The notes under the pieces: model-generated
What the model was told of the DNA's origin: nothing
What the model saw: the letters and a program-made list of their open reading frames with translations, nothing else
Database searches by the model: none
Assembly (NCBI RefSeq): GCF_023091745.1
Contig: NC_068926.1
Span: 69,252,001-69,316,000 of the forward strand
From: Budorcas taxicolor
Lineage: Eukaryota; Chordata; Mammalia; Artiodactyla; Bovidae
Length of the DNA: 64,000 bases
Direction of reading: 5' to 3'
In this document: in pieces, positions 45,340 through 56,804 of the stretch
Layout of the letters: each line of letters opens with the position of its first letter
Position numbering within the stretch: the stretch's first letter is position 1
Made by a program: the position numbers and the translations under genes

Positions 45340-45525
45340 ATATTTTTTTGATGTGGGCCGTTTTTAAGTCTCTATTGAATTTGTTACAATACAGCTTCTG
45401 TTTTGTTTTGTTTTTTTTGGCTGCGAGGCATGTGGGGTCTTTGCTGCCCGACCAGGGGTTGAACCCACACCCTCTGCATTGGAAGGAGAAGTCTTAACCA
45501 CTGGACCATCAGGGAAGTTCCTACA
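45340..45525 (-). mobile_element. CHR-type SINE
   Basis: Reverse SINE with a long T-rich side and inverted head ending CCATCAGGGAAGTTCC. Confidence 0.8.
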
Positions 45526-45529
45526 ACCC

Positions 45530-46562
45530 AATTTTTAAACGGGCAAGGGATTTAAAAAGACTTTTCTCCAAACCGGACACAAATGGCCAATAAGTATGTG
45601 AAAAGAAGTCAGTATCATTAGCCATCAGGAAAATGCACGTCCAACTACACCGAGATGCCACTTCAGTGCCAGTAGGGCATCTGCAATCAAAGACAGACAA
45701 TAACAAGTGTCGGAGAGGACGTGGAGACGTCGGAGTACTTGTGCATTGCTGGTGGGAATGAAAGAGGGTACATTCAGCCACTTTAGGAAAAAGAATGTTT
45801 CTTCCTCAAATGGTGAACGTAGAAATCTCAGACAACCAGCAGTGCCACTCCTGGGTATGTACTCAAGAGAACTGAAATCAAATAATCACAGAAAAACTTG
45901 TACACAGATATTCACAGAAGCATTCATTCACAATAGCCCAAATGTAGAAGCAACCCAATAGTCCATCAACAGAAAATGGATTTTAAAATGTGGTCTGTCC
46001 ATACGATAGAGTATCATCCAGCCAGAAAGAGAGATGAAGTACTGATGCATGCTACAACGTGGATAAACCTCAAAATCATTATGCTCCGTGAAAGTCAGTC
46101 AGAAAAGGCCACGTACTATCCATTTATGTGAAATGTCCAGAATAGGTGAATCTATAGAGACAGAGAGTGGATTGGTGGTTGCCAGGGGCTGGGGGATCTG
46201 GGGACAGACAAGAAGTGATAGCTTATGGATAGGGTTTCTTGGGTGGCGGGGGGGGGGGATGAAAATATTTTTTTAACTATCAAACAGATGATTTCACCCT
46301 CTTATAAATATACTTAAACCACTGGATTATGCTTTCTATTCTATTTACTTTTTATTTGTTTATTATTTTTGGCTGGGCTAGCTCTTCACTGCTGCATGCA
46401 GGCTTTTCTCTGGCTGTGGCCAGCAGGGGCTGCTCTCCATTTGCGGAGAACAGGTTTGTCACTGTGGTGGCCTCTCTTGTTGCAGGGCACGGGCTCTAAG
46501 GCACGTGGGCTCCAGCAGTTGGATAGAAGTCCATGACTACTATACACTTTAAATGCACTTGA
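45530..46562 (+). mobile_element. Old L1 3' end with nested SINE
   Basis: Decayed ORF2 end and 3'UTR (CATTGCTGGTGGGAATGAAA; GTTGCCAGGGGCTGGGGG). Frames are broken. A reverse SINE interrupts it at about 46,340-46,530. Confidence 0.82.
46340..46530 (-). mobile_element. CHR-type SINE nested in L1
   Basis: Reverse T-rich side and body (TTGGCTGGGCTAGCTCTTCA); truncated before the tRNA head. Confidence 0.7.
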
Positions 46563-46850
46563 TGGGGACTTCCCTAGTGGCACAGTGGATAGGAATCTGC
46601 CTGCCCACAAGGGGAACGCAGGCTCAATCCCTGGCTCGGGGAGCATTCCACATGCCTCAGAGCAACTAAGCCCGTGTGCCACAGCTGCGGAAGCCCTCGG
46701 GCTGAGAGCCTGCGCTCTGCAACAAGAGACGCCGCTGCGGTGAGAGGCCCACGCGCTGCAACGCAGAGCGCAGTTCCCAGCTCGCAGGGACGGAAGACGG
46801 CCCGCACAGAGCAACGAAGACCCACAGTAGCCGAAGCCAGACAGACAGAG
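46563..46850 (+). mobile_element. CHR-2-type SINE
   Basis: Plus orientation, head GGGGACTTCCCTAGTGGCAC through GAGCAACGAAGACCCACAG. Confidence 0.85.
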
Positions 46851-47639
46851 CAAGCTGCAGCGCACTCGGTGGCGCGTGAGTTGCATCGATTGTGGAGCCG
46901 CAGGGCCCGGTGCTGCCTACTGGCCACGAGGCCGGAGCCATCATCCGCGGACGGGGCGCCAATGCCCGGCCCACAGCGAGCGGCCAGCGAGCCCTTGTCC
47001 ACCAGCCACTGGGGCAGACGATGGCACACAGCTGTTTATGTCACAGGGTGACTCTGAGGGCGGTTGGGAAACTCACGTTACATAAACGCCGGGTGAGCAA
47101 GGATCTTCCAGGGCCCCTGTGAGGTCAGCGAGGTCACCCTTGGCCTGGGGGTCATCTGACTCAAGACCTGCCAGGCTTCTCCTGGGACCTGGCGTGTCTG
47201 TGGGGATAGGACTGCACGCCCTCCCCTGCACCCTGTGGCTCCCCTAAATTGGGTGACTGAACCCCGCTTCCGGGAGCCTGAACACCTATTCAGGGAAGTG
47301 CAGAGACAGAGAAGAGGGACTTACTTCTCTGCAGCAACCTCACGTTAGCCGTCAGCCGTCAGCTCCCAGACCAGGCCCTGCCACGGGGAACACCACCCCC
47401 AGGCCAAGGCGAAGGCTACCAGGGGCTGCTTCATCTACTCTGAGGTGCGACGAACAGGAGCCGAGCGTGCAGATGACCCCCACCCCCAGGCCACCCTCTT
47501 TGAGCCCAGGGTCTCCTCTGTGAGGTGCCGGGACAGGAGAGATGACCACAGAGGGTCTACAACCCTATAAAGTGCCATGGGGTCCCGTGGAGGATCCAAA
47601 CACTGAGACGTCGCCGTAAATAAAAGCAATCCTAAACAT
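46851..47639. other. Intergenic, nothing recognised
   Basis: Unique GC-rich sequence. Confidence 0.5.
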
Positions 47640-47800
47640 CCAGCCTCCTGCTGATGCAGGAGACATAGGAGACTTGGGTTCAATCCCTGGGTCAGGAGGA
47701 TCCCCTGGAGGAGGGCATGGCAACCCACTCCAGTATTTTTGCCTGGGAAATCCCATGGACAGAGGAGCCTGGCAGGCTACAGCCCATGACCTGGCAAACA
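47640..47800 (+). mobile_element. Bov-tA SINE, 5' part diverged
   Basis: Clear body CACTCCAGTATTTTTGCCTG to GGCTACAGCCCATGACC. Confidence 0.85.
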
Positions 47801-48427
47801 TACAGCAGGATCAAGGAGTCCAGCAAACGGAACCCTGGCTTTTCTCATGAAGACAACACATGAGGCCTATTTTGAAACATCACATTCTTGCCAAAAATGT
47901 TTTGGTGCCCCAGGCACATGCTGTGTGCCCAGTGGTGAAATCGGGCTCATTTCTGCAGCTCTTCTGGGGACCGGGACCAGGACTCCCTCATGGGTCAGCT
48001 CCCTGCATCCTCAAAACCCCCTAATGAGGCAGAACCCATGGTCCCTGCCCTGCAGGTGGGGAAACTGAGGCCTGAGAGGTGGGAGCTTGTGGAAAGGTGC
48101 ACAGTGGGGAGGAGGCAAAGATGCCACATACACAAATGCCAGCGGTTCCCAGGGCGGGGAGCTGGGAGGTCCGCTCTCACGGGATTGGCTGCCTGGGGAG
48201 GTTGGGGGCGGAGGTGGGTATTTCCGTGGGTCTACACAGACATCGCTGAAATTGTGAATTCCACAGTGAAACCTGTAAAATTCCAGGTTTCATTGGCAGA
48301 AAGGCAGAAAAGAAATGCTACAAATTCCAGGTCGAGAGAATTGCAAGGGCAAACAAGACCTCATGGAACAGTTCACAGGATGAAGGGTGTGGCTGGAAGT
48401 TGAATGGGAAGGCTGAGGGGTGGGGGA
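47801..48427. other. Intergenic, nothing recognised
   Basis: A MIR-like reverse core (GGGGAAACTGAGGCCTGAG) near 48,058. No gene. Confidence 0.5.
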
Positions 48428-48615
48428 ACTACCCTGGAGATCTAGAGGTTAAAAATCCCTCTCGCAGTGATGCCTGTAATGCAGGGGACCCAGGTTCGAT
48501 CCCTGGTCATTGAGGAACTAAGATCCCACCTGCAGCAGGCAACTAAGCCCGCAATGAAGATCCTGCGTGCTGCAACCAAGACCCAACACAGCCAAATAAA
48601 TGAAATTTTTTAAAA
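48428..48615 (+). mobile_element. CHR-type SINE
   Basis: Plus orientation with AAATAAATGAAATTTTTTAA tail. Confidence 0.82.
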
Positions 48616-49122
48616 AAGCGGGGGGACACCAAGCCACCCTCCGGAGGGGCTTGTACAACACAGCCTGGTCTGATCCTCTTGCTCAAAACACTCCCTGGCT
48701 TCCTGTTGCCTCTTGGATAAGGCCAAAGTCATCACCACAGCCCCCAGTCCCTGCCCACTTCCCCAGCCTCACCCAACACCTCTTCAGCCTGCCCGCCACT
48801 CTCCCTCACCTTCTTCAGCCCCAAGAGGAGCCAAGCTCTTACCCCAGGGCCTTGGCACCTGCTGTACCCACTACTGAACTGCCATCGGACACCGAGTTTC
48901 AGTTCTTCAAGTGGCCTTCCTCTACCCCAGGCTGGTTTCCACACCCCCGCCCCCGCCCAGAGTACCACATACCCCTCTCTGTAGCACTCTTCAGAACCAT
49001 AAACTTTTACAACTGTGGGGTTGTGTCCCCAGCCAGACTGTAAATTCCGAGAGGGTGTGAAATGGTCCTGGTGGTTCCCCATCGCCGGTCTCCAGAGCAT
49101 AGCAGAGGCCTCGGAACGTGGC
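48616..49122. other. Intergenic, probable old repeat
   Basis: 48,650-49,110 has phrases of an old mammal-wide repeat (CTTGCTCAAAACACTCCCTG; GTAAATTCCGAGAGG), family not assigned. Confidence 0.4.
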
Positions 49123-49338
49123 AGCGAAAGTGAAAGCATTGCTTGCTCTGTCGCGTCCAACTCTTTGCAGTGCCATGGACTGTGGCCCGCCAGGCTCCTC
49201 TGTCCATGGGATTCTCCAGGCAAGAGTACTGGAGGGGTTGCCATTTCCTTCTCCACGGGATCTTCCCAACCCAGGGATCGAACCCAGGTCTCCCGCATTG
49301 GCAGGTGGATTCTTCACCATCTAAGCCCCAGGGAAGCC
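49123..49338 (-). mobile_element. Bov-tA SINE
   Basis: Full reverse copy, GAAAGTGAAAGCATTGCTTG to CCCCAGGGAAGCC. Confidence 0.9.
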
Positions 49339-49610
49339 TTGGAATGCAGTAGGTGCTCAATAAATCCTTGATGAATGGATGGATGCCTGACCGTGCAGAT
49401 GCAGCTATGGGGCCCAGGCGGGTCCCCAGCCGCCATGCAGAGCCCGCTGCAGCCGGGCCTCTACGAGTGCAGGCCCGCTTCACCGCCGGGTGGGACCAGG
49501 CCTCTTGGAGCCTTTCCAGCGCCCTCTTTTCGAGGAACGTCAGAATCACATCACTCCTGGTACACAAAGGCACGTGATCCCTCCTTTTCAGGAAGCCTCG
49601 ATGGTTAAAG

Positions 49611-50145
49611 TGAAGGAGGAAATGGACAGAACAGGCTCCATCCTGAAAGCAGGACTCCGTCTTGGGCCGAACTGCGGACTTTGAGCTAGACGTCCAGTAT
49701 CTATGGAAATGACATACCCACAGGAAAACCAGGCCCCCAGGATGGAAGAACCCCAGGGCTCATACCTAGACTCTCCATTGCCTAAAAGAATACCCTAATT
49801 ATCTTTGTAACCAAATAGAATCATAAATTCTATTATGCTTATTGGGGTATGACCACAGGCCTATTGATAATTGTCCACTGTTAACTACCTAGGCTTAAGA
49901 CATATGAATCGTGGGTGAACTTTGATCGTATCTCTCTTTTACCTTGTCCAGACTAGTTTCAAGGAATTTGGGGAGGTGGGTTTGGGCACGTACACTTAGG
50001 GTATTATAAGGTTTTCACAAAAACTGGTCAGGGTCCTTGGCTAAGAGAAGACTCTGCCTTGGGCCCGCTGGTGTAATAAACTGCACTCCGGTATCTGCAC
50101 TGTCCTTCTGAGTAAGTTTGTTTCCCGGAACACGTGGCTACAACA
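49611..50145 (+). mobile_element. Solo LTR of an endogenous retrovirus
   Basis: 535 bp from TGAAGG to ACAACA (5'-TG...CA-3'). It has a TATAAG box (50,005-50,010) and AATAAA (50,075-50,080) at LTR-like spacing. A 4-bp duplication AAAG lies at 49,607-49,610 and 50,146-50,149, as expected for class-I (gamma-like) elements. No primer site, gag, pol or env follows, so it is a solo LTR and has no coding content. Confidence 0.72.
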
Positions 50146-50149
50146 AAAG

Positions 50150-51389
50150 ACGCTGACTTTTTCTTTTATGATGATTTTTCAAAAGCGAATTCAACGTCTA
50201 TTCTTTCAGCCTCTGCAGATTTCAACACTTCCCTGCAAAAACAAACTGAAAAGGAAAAAGCCAAGGCATTTCTCCCACTTCCTTTCAAGATTGCATTTCA
50301 GGACAAATTCTACGTAAGCGTTATAGAAAGGCACCAGCCTTCATTGGAGGGGACAAGCCTACCGTCCCTCATTCAAGCTCTAGGTAATAAAGAACCTGCT
50401 GCCTGTGTGGGGCACCAGGCCAGGTGCAAGGGATAAATCGCCAAGAAAGACAAGGCTTACTCACAGGTGAGTGAAATTACTGTGAAGCCTTGAGGGACCT
50501 GGAAGACTCATTTGCCAGGCTGCCTGTTTCTTGCCATAGGAGTGAACACTGACCCAGCCTGATCTTCGTGGTACCCCAGGGTCTAGCAACAAGCCTGCAT
50601 CCTGTCTGCCCCCGCTCCCCATCGGAGTCCTTCCCGGGACTGATGGTGAGACCCAGGAGACACGCCTCCTTGGTATGGCTGGAGTTTCTGAACTGGGATG
50701 TCACAGGTGAGAGTGGGGTCCTGCCACGCGGGTGAGAACGTGGCTGCTGCAGCCAGAGAGGCCGAGGGATTTTCCTGAGCCCCTGATCCCAGCACAAAGT
50801 CCAGTTCCAGCCACACAGGATGTGCCGAGAGGCCAGTTCTGCTGGCTGAGCTGGTTTCCCAGGCACCTCCGGGGAGTCCTCAGTTCTCAGGGCGGAGGGC
50901 ATGGAAGGAGGAAGTGGGATGTCTGAGCCTGCTCGGGGTGCCAGCTGCAGCCCAAACTCAACAGCTTTGCTTGACAACTGGAAGGAGACGGGGGAACAGG
51001 CCAGGGGCCCAGTGTCTACAAAGTGGTAAAGACTTGAGGCAGGATTCGCTTTGCAGAGATGCCGATTACAGGCCCTGGAGGAAACGCCCTGCGGTGGGCA
51101 CTGGGAAGACTTGCTCTCTTCCTCCTCCTGTTCTTGGGGACATGCTAAGGACACTCTGAGCCTTCATTTTGATATGGAAACAGAAACACCCTCCAGGTCC
51201 GAGGGGAGAAAATAGTTGCTCTGTCCAAGGGCCGACTGGTTGGTGGCCGTTCAGCTGGGTGACAGAGTGTGTCCATTTGGGACCATCCACAGCCAAGCAC
51301 GTGAGGAAGAGGATAGCAGTCACTAAACACAACTGCTGTGCACCCCATGGACAAGAAGGCACGGCTTAAACAGGCCAAAGGCGGGGGCA
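50150..51389. other. Intergenic, nothing recognised
   Basis: The 100-codon open frame starting at 50,134 begins within the LTR and has no family resemblance. Confidence 0.5.
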
Positions 51390-51870
51390 GCCCGAATGCC
51401 CATCAACGAGCAGTGGACGAAGAAAGTGCTTAAGTCATACACACTGCCGGGTATGAAACAGGTAACTGGTGAGAGCCTGCTGTGTAGCACAGGGGGCCCC
51501 ACTCCGTGCTCTGCGGTGACCTAAACGGGGAAAAGTGTTAGTCACTCAGTTGTGTCTCTCTGCGACCCCATAGACTGTAGCTGGCCAGGCTCCTCTGTCC
51601 ATGGGATTCTCCAGGCAAGGATACTGGAGTGGGTTGCGTTTAGCTTCTCCAGGGGATCTTCCCGACCCAGAGATCGAACCTGGGTTCATCCTGCGTTGCA
51701 GGCAGACTCTTTACCGTTTGAGCCACTGGGGAAGCCCAGCCTTAATGGGAAGGAAATCCAGAAAAGAGGGGATTAGAGGTATGCACACAGCTGATCCACT
51801 TTGCTGTTAAAGCAGAAACTAACTCAACACTGTAAAGAAACTACACTCCGGTAAAATCTTTAAAAAGTGG
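51390..51870 (+). mobile_element. Ruminant L1 3' end split by SINE
   Basis: Two halves (about 51,390-51,535 and 51,738-51,870) of the L1 end, with CCTGCTGTGTAGCACAGGG and AACTCAACACTGTAAAGAAA. Confidence 0.75.
51536..51737 (-). mobile_element. Bov-tA SINE nested in L1
   Basis: Full reverse copy, AGTGTTAGTCACTCAGTTGTG to CACTGGGGAAGCCC. Confidence 0.88.
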
Positions 51871-51914
51871 TTATGTCCGAAAACCATGATTCTGTCCAAA
51901 ACCATGATTCTGTC

Positions 51915-52310
51915 CATGCATTGGAATATTATTCAGCCATTGAAAAGAATGGAGGGCTGACACACGCGTTCGCCTGGATGTGCCTCGAAAGCATCACGCT
52001 GAGTGAAAAGGCTAGACGTCAGAAGTCACATATGAGATGATTGCATTCGTAGGAAATGTCCAGAATAGGGAAATCCATAAAGACACACCAGTGATTGCCA
52101 GGGGCTGCGGGAGGAGAATGGGAAATGACAGCTGAGGGGTATGGGATTTCCTCTTGGGGTGATGAAAGTGTTCTGGAATTAGATGAGGTGACGGTTGCGC
52201 AACACTGGGAATGCGCTGAATTCCCCGGAGGCAGCTCTTCACTTTTAAATGGTCAACTTGACATTGTGTGAATTTCGCCTCAATTAGGAAAAAAAAAAAA
52301 AAAATTAAGG
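51915..52310 (+). mobile_element. Old L1 3' end
   Basis: AATATTATTCAGCCATTGAA, then GATTGCCAGGGGCTGCGGG, ending at an A-run. A different, older copy from that at 51,390. Confidence 0.8.
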
Positions 52311-52472
52311 CAGAGTTAAGAAACACCACTCCAGGAAAACAGAGTCTGGGAGGCAGGAAGTGGGCTCCAAAGAGGCAGGAGAGAGTCAGGGGGTCTCCAC
52401 AGCCCCTCCTGTGCTGGTGCCTGGGCAGTGCCTGCATATTGGGCTCTCTTGTCAGCCTAGGAAAGGAGCACG

Positions 52473-52600
52473 TGGGGCCTCCTGTGGCGGTCCAGTGGTT
52501 AACACTCCATGCTTCCAGGGCAGGGGGCGCCGGTTTGATCCGCGATTGGGGAACTAAGATTACACATGTCACACAGTCAAAAAAATGAGAGAGAGAAAGA
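52473..52600 (+). mobile_element. tRNA SINE carrying a CTCF-like motif
   Basis: GGTCCAGTGGTTAACACTCC head with CAGGGGGCGCCGG, short tail with A-run. Confidence 0.8.
52515..52531 (+). promoter_or_regulatory. CTCF-like motif carried by a SINE
   Basis: CCAGGGCAGGGGGCGCC within the tRNA-derived SINE at 52,473-52,600. Points right. Confidence 0.45.
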
Positions 52601-55600
52601 AAGTAAAGGCGCATCTAAATGTACAAGGCCAGGGTGTGCCCGGAGGAGACCCGGGCAGGGAGACCAGCAGCAGGTCCGGGGCAGCCACGCTGCCGAGGAC
52701 AACCCTGGGCTGACTTGCGGCAGTGGGGCTGGGGCCCTGTAGAGAGCTCAGGCTGAGGGCCGCACACACTAGGGTCCAGAAAGCGCAGCCAGGCTCCCTT
52801 GGGGCTGCAGGCAGAAGAGGAGGGAAGGAGACATGGGCAGAGGGGGACGAGGGGGTCGGAGAGGCTGAGGGGGAGGCGGGAGGTGGCCAGGCAGAGGGCG
52901 GGGGTGGGAAGCGCAGCACAGCCCACTGCTCCCTGGGGGGCTGCAGGGGGCTAGGCCTTCTGCCTCAGGGTGAGGGGAGGGGCCCAGGGGGATGTGAGTC
53001 CACGGAAGGAAAGTGGACACAAGGGTACACAGGGGCAGATGGTGGACATGAAAACAAAACATGCAGACGTGTGCACGCACACACGGACGCAGGAAAATGG
53101 GCCCAGCCACAGGTAAAAACAGACACACAGAAACATGTGCCGCAAACGCTCACCCACGCACACAACGGAGCAGATGCACACGCCAGCCACGCATGTGCCA
53201 CAGGACATGTGCCGAGAGAGCCAGAAACACGGCTGAGGGTTACAAGTGGCTGGGTGCACGTACAGCCATAGACACCGAGACGTCCGACGCGGGCGCGCAA
53301 GTACACAGACACACGGACACTCAGAAGCATGTGCAGACAGACAGACACACGTACACACTCTCTGGCCAAAACAGACTTGCTCGCTTGTTTTGCACAAACA
53401 AGGCCTGCACACCACAAGTGCACACACCACCCCCCCCCCGCCACGCCGTGCAGCACCATGACCGATCCCCTCCCCTTGGGGAAGGGAGCTCTGGGCATCC
53501 CCCTTTGAGACACCCCTGGATTCAGGAACCCCAGCACCAGGGCCCGCCTGGGAAAGGGAGACACAAACCGCAGCCGTTGCCCAACACCCAGCCCGAGGTC
53601 AGGGAGGAGCCAGGGCCGGGCCGCGCGTGCCTGCCCACGCACTGGCGGCAGACGCCCAGCCAGCCACGCAGACAGCCGGGATTGCGACGGAGCTTGCAAA
53701 ATCACCCGGGTCCCTCAGGGGTCAGCCACACTGTCCCTGCCCCCCTCCCGCCCCTCATCCCACCCCAGGGACCTCCCCAGTCCCCACGGGCACTATTGAC
53801 CTTCTTGTTAAATTCTGGTCCTGCCACGCCCAGCTGTGAGACCTTGGCTAAGTCGCTTCACTGCTCTGCACTTCCTTTCCTGGTAAAGGGGGCCGATGGG
53901 AGCGCGTGGTGAATATGTGAATTAATGCAGCATGCCACGCCCCTCCCCCACGCGCAGCTGGGACCATGGCCTCCCTGGGCGCCCGGCGGGCCTGCTGCAG
54001 ACTGGGCTGTTCCTCCTGCCTCCTGCTTGGACCCGTCCCACCCAGTGGGACCAGTAGACCGTGCTGGGGGAGTAGGTTTGTCCTCCCCTCTGTGTAGGAA
54101 AAGAAACCCTCTTTGCAGCAATTTTGCAAGCACCGGACCTCACGGCCCAGCCTGGCCGAGGCGCAGGTGAGTCACCTTAAACCTTGAATTTCTGTTCAAA
54201 CGCTTGGAGGAGGGCTGACGAGGTCACTTCTGTACGACCATGGAGACCAGAAAGCGTGGAAATGCGCCTCGGGTTCTTCCCCCCCGAGGTGTGCTCAACC
54301 CGTCCCCACCACCCAGAGCCCCCACCCAGGCTCACACACCCTCCCCCCCTGGCAGATGAGAGACGCGGGGCTGAGGGGCCACAGGTGGGGCCCGGCCTCC
54401 ACCCCTGGGCACAGGCTGATCTTTGAAGACAAGCGTTGGGCCCTGAGGTCTGGGGCCTCAACCTTGCTCTCAGGAGTGGCCACCCCGAGGCTCCGGGTGT
54501 GCCAGTGAGGGCCCCCAGCCTCAGTTATGAATGACCCAAGCCCAGACCTGGGCTGACCAAACTGACTTCCTTCCCCCTGGAACTCTCTAGGGCCTGGGAG
54601 GCTAAGAAGGTCAGTCTATGAGCCACCACCCTGCCGCCCACCGGCCTGAGACACCGGCCTGGACCCCTCCGTCTGACGGCACCCATAGTATCAGCTCTGG
54701 AGAGGGCCAGAGTCACAGCCCTGTCTCCTAGCTGCAGGCGCTGCCCAAGCCCTGTGGGTCTCAGTCTCTCCATCTGTAACCTGCCGAGAGCCAGCCCAGT
54801 GACCCCCAAGGACTCTTAATACCCCGAGAGCTAACGACCCCCTCCACACACACACGCGTGTGCAGAAGATGCAGGCTGGCGTGCTGGCCTCGAGGCCTGG
54901 GCCTGAGTCAGGCCGGCCCAGTGGGGTGCCTGTGGCTCCTGCCTAGGCCAGTCCTGAGGGCAGGCCCCAGAACTAACCGATGCTGTGTTAAAATCCAGTT
55001 TGGAGGACCGGGAGAAGCCTGACCCACTTGGAAAGCTGGGGTGACAGGAACACCCAAATAAGGCAGTGACTCACAAACAGAGAGGTAGAAAGACCCCCCC
55101 AGAGCTGGACAGGTGGCCAGGAGCCCTCCAGATGCAGGTCAGGCAGCCCCGGGAATTCTGGTTCTAAAGCCCCCATCTCAGCCCAGGACATCCCTTCAGC
55201 CAAGGCCCAGGGTGGGCCCTCCAGAGAGAGAAGTAAGACTCCCCCCACCCCCAAAACAATCCACAGACAAATGCCCCCTCCCCAGGGCCCAAGGGGTATT
55301 GGATCCTGAGGGGGCTACCTCCCGGGTCTCCAGGCACTGGGGAAACTGAGGCCAGGGGGAGGAGGGAAGGGGCTGGCCTGGGCCCCCGACCACCACTCAC
55401 CAGGCTGGGCCGTGCTCCCTGCTCCTCTGATCTGCAGCCCCCAGGTTCCCAGGGGCAGGGCGGGCGTGCTGCCAGAGGCCTGGCCCCGCTCTGGCTTTTC
55501 TGGGGAGCCACCACGACCTCTGAGTACCCCGAAGTCACACCCTTCTTCCCTTTCTGTGCGCGGGCGGGTCTGGGCTGAGGGCACCCGATAACCTCCCCCG

Positions 55601-56299
55601 CGCATCTGTAGGGCCCCACCAGGTCACAGCAGAATCCCAGCCCACGCAACGGGGAGGTGGCCCCACAGCGACAGGAAACCCAGGCCCAGGTCTGTGGAGC
55701 CTCTGGCCACAGAAGCTCTGGGGGGCCTCTGGTCCCCTGTCCGGTCCGCGTGGCCGAGCCAAGGCCAAGCCCAGTGTGGACTCTCAGCTGCCCATTCTGG
55801 CCGGCCCATCCCAGCACTGCTCCGGGAAAGCCCTGGGGGCAAGAACTGAGTGATCACTCCCACCAGGGATGGCCAGGACTCAGGCGTGGTCCAAGAGAAA
55901 GCCGATGGCAGGCCGGCCACAGCCAAGGTGTCGGGGGTGGGGGAATGGCTGCAGGACCCCCACCCCGGACAGGAGGGTCTGGGAGCCTCTGCTCTGCTCT
56001 GAACCTCCTGGGTTGTTCAGACCCAGAAAGGAATGGAGAGAGAGCCTGAACCTCAGAGCTGGGCAGCCCTGGAAGGGAATCACATGGCCCTGGCTTGGGT
56101 CACTCCCCCTGCCGGCGCTCCAGTCACTTTGTCCTGAGAATGGGGACGCTGGCTCTCGAGGTGAGCACACAGAGGGAGGCTGAAGCGAGCCCGGCCCAGA
56201 GCCGGTTGCACAGGATGGGGTGGGAGAGGAATATAGTCCAGGACCTCAGGCGGCAGCCCCGTGGCTGAGGCTCAGACAACCCCAAGGACCGCAGCCTGG
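52601..56299. other. OSM-CASTOR1 intergenic, unique and GC-rich
   Basis: Contains a degenerate CA/CACG-rich tract at 53,050-53,440 and no recognised gene. Long open frames on both strands (e.g. 53,061-53,912) are compositional. Confidence 0.5.
53050..53440. repeat. Degenerate ACAC/ACG-rich tract
   Basis: About 390 bp with frequent CACACG, ACAGACAC and GTGCAC words but no fixed period; an old, decayed alternating purine-pyrimidine array. Confidence 0.7.
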
Positions 56300-56735
56300 T
56301 CTGCTCAGTATAAGCTCTTTATTAACAAGTTGATTTAAAAAGGAGAGAGAGAGATGTAAAAATACTTTTCTTGGAGACCCCAGGAAGGGAAGGCACGGTC
56401 AGAACTCCTTTGCTGGGTCAGGCAACCCAGCCGGGGGCAGCGCGGAGAAGAGGGAGGCTCAGGCCTCAGGCAGGGAATGTGCAAACCCCGAGGCCCCACA
56501 GGGAGGGTTGAGGGCTTCCTGGAGGAAGCCCTGAGCACCACGTCCCCTGCGTTGGGCAGACACGCGGCACCCACGCTGAGAGCCGGCGTCTGCTTGCAGC
56601 TTACATACACAGAGAGGAAGGGGGGCGCCCCCCGGCGGGAACATCCCAAAGCTGGAGCACACAGCTTTGAGAAGTCTCTGGAAGCCAGAGGGCAAGGGGA
56701 GATCCTGGAGGCTGCTGTGGCCTGCCCCTGGAGCC
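56300..56735 (-). other. CASTOR1: CASTOR1 3' untranslated region
   Basis: About 430 bp after the stop, without transposons, ending at the polyadenylation signal at 56,318. Confidence 0.75.
56318..56323 (-). terminator. CASTOR1: CASTOR1 polyadenylation signal AATAAA
   Basis: AATAAA in mRNA sense (TTTATT on the plus strand). Cleavage is expected near 56,300. Confidence 0.75.
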
Positions 56736-56804
56736 TCAGGAGCCCAGGCCGTCCTGCCGGCGCTGGAGGACCTCGATGACACTGCCGATGCCATCCTCGG
56801 GCAC
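56736..56804 (-). CDS. CASTOR1: CASTOR1 exon 9
   Basis: 69 bp, the last 22 residues and TGA at 56,736-56,738. Acceptor GGCCCGCAG. Confidence 0.95.
   Translation of the reverse strand: MPEDGIGSVIEVLQRRQDGLGS

Noticed and set aside
45530..46330. Coding remnant of an active L1 ORF2
   Set aside because: Frame is broken throughout and only the 3' end is present; an old dead copy.
50134..50436. 100-codon plus-strand open frame after the solo LTR
   Set aside because: It begins within the LTR edge, has no recognisable domain, no splice context and ordinary intergenic composition; treated as chance.
53061..53912. 283-codon plus-strand open frame in the CA-rich tract
   Set aside because: Thr/His-rich product of the degenerate CA repeat; no start context or homology.
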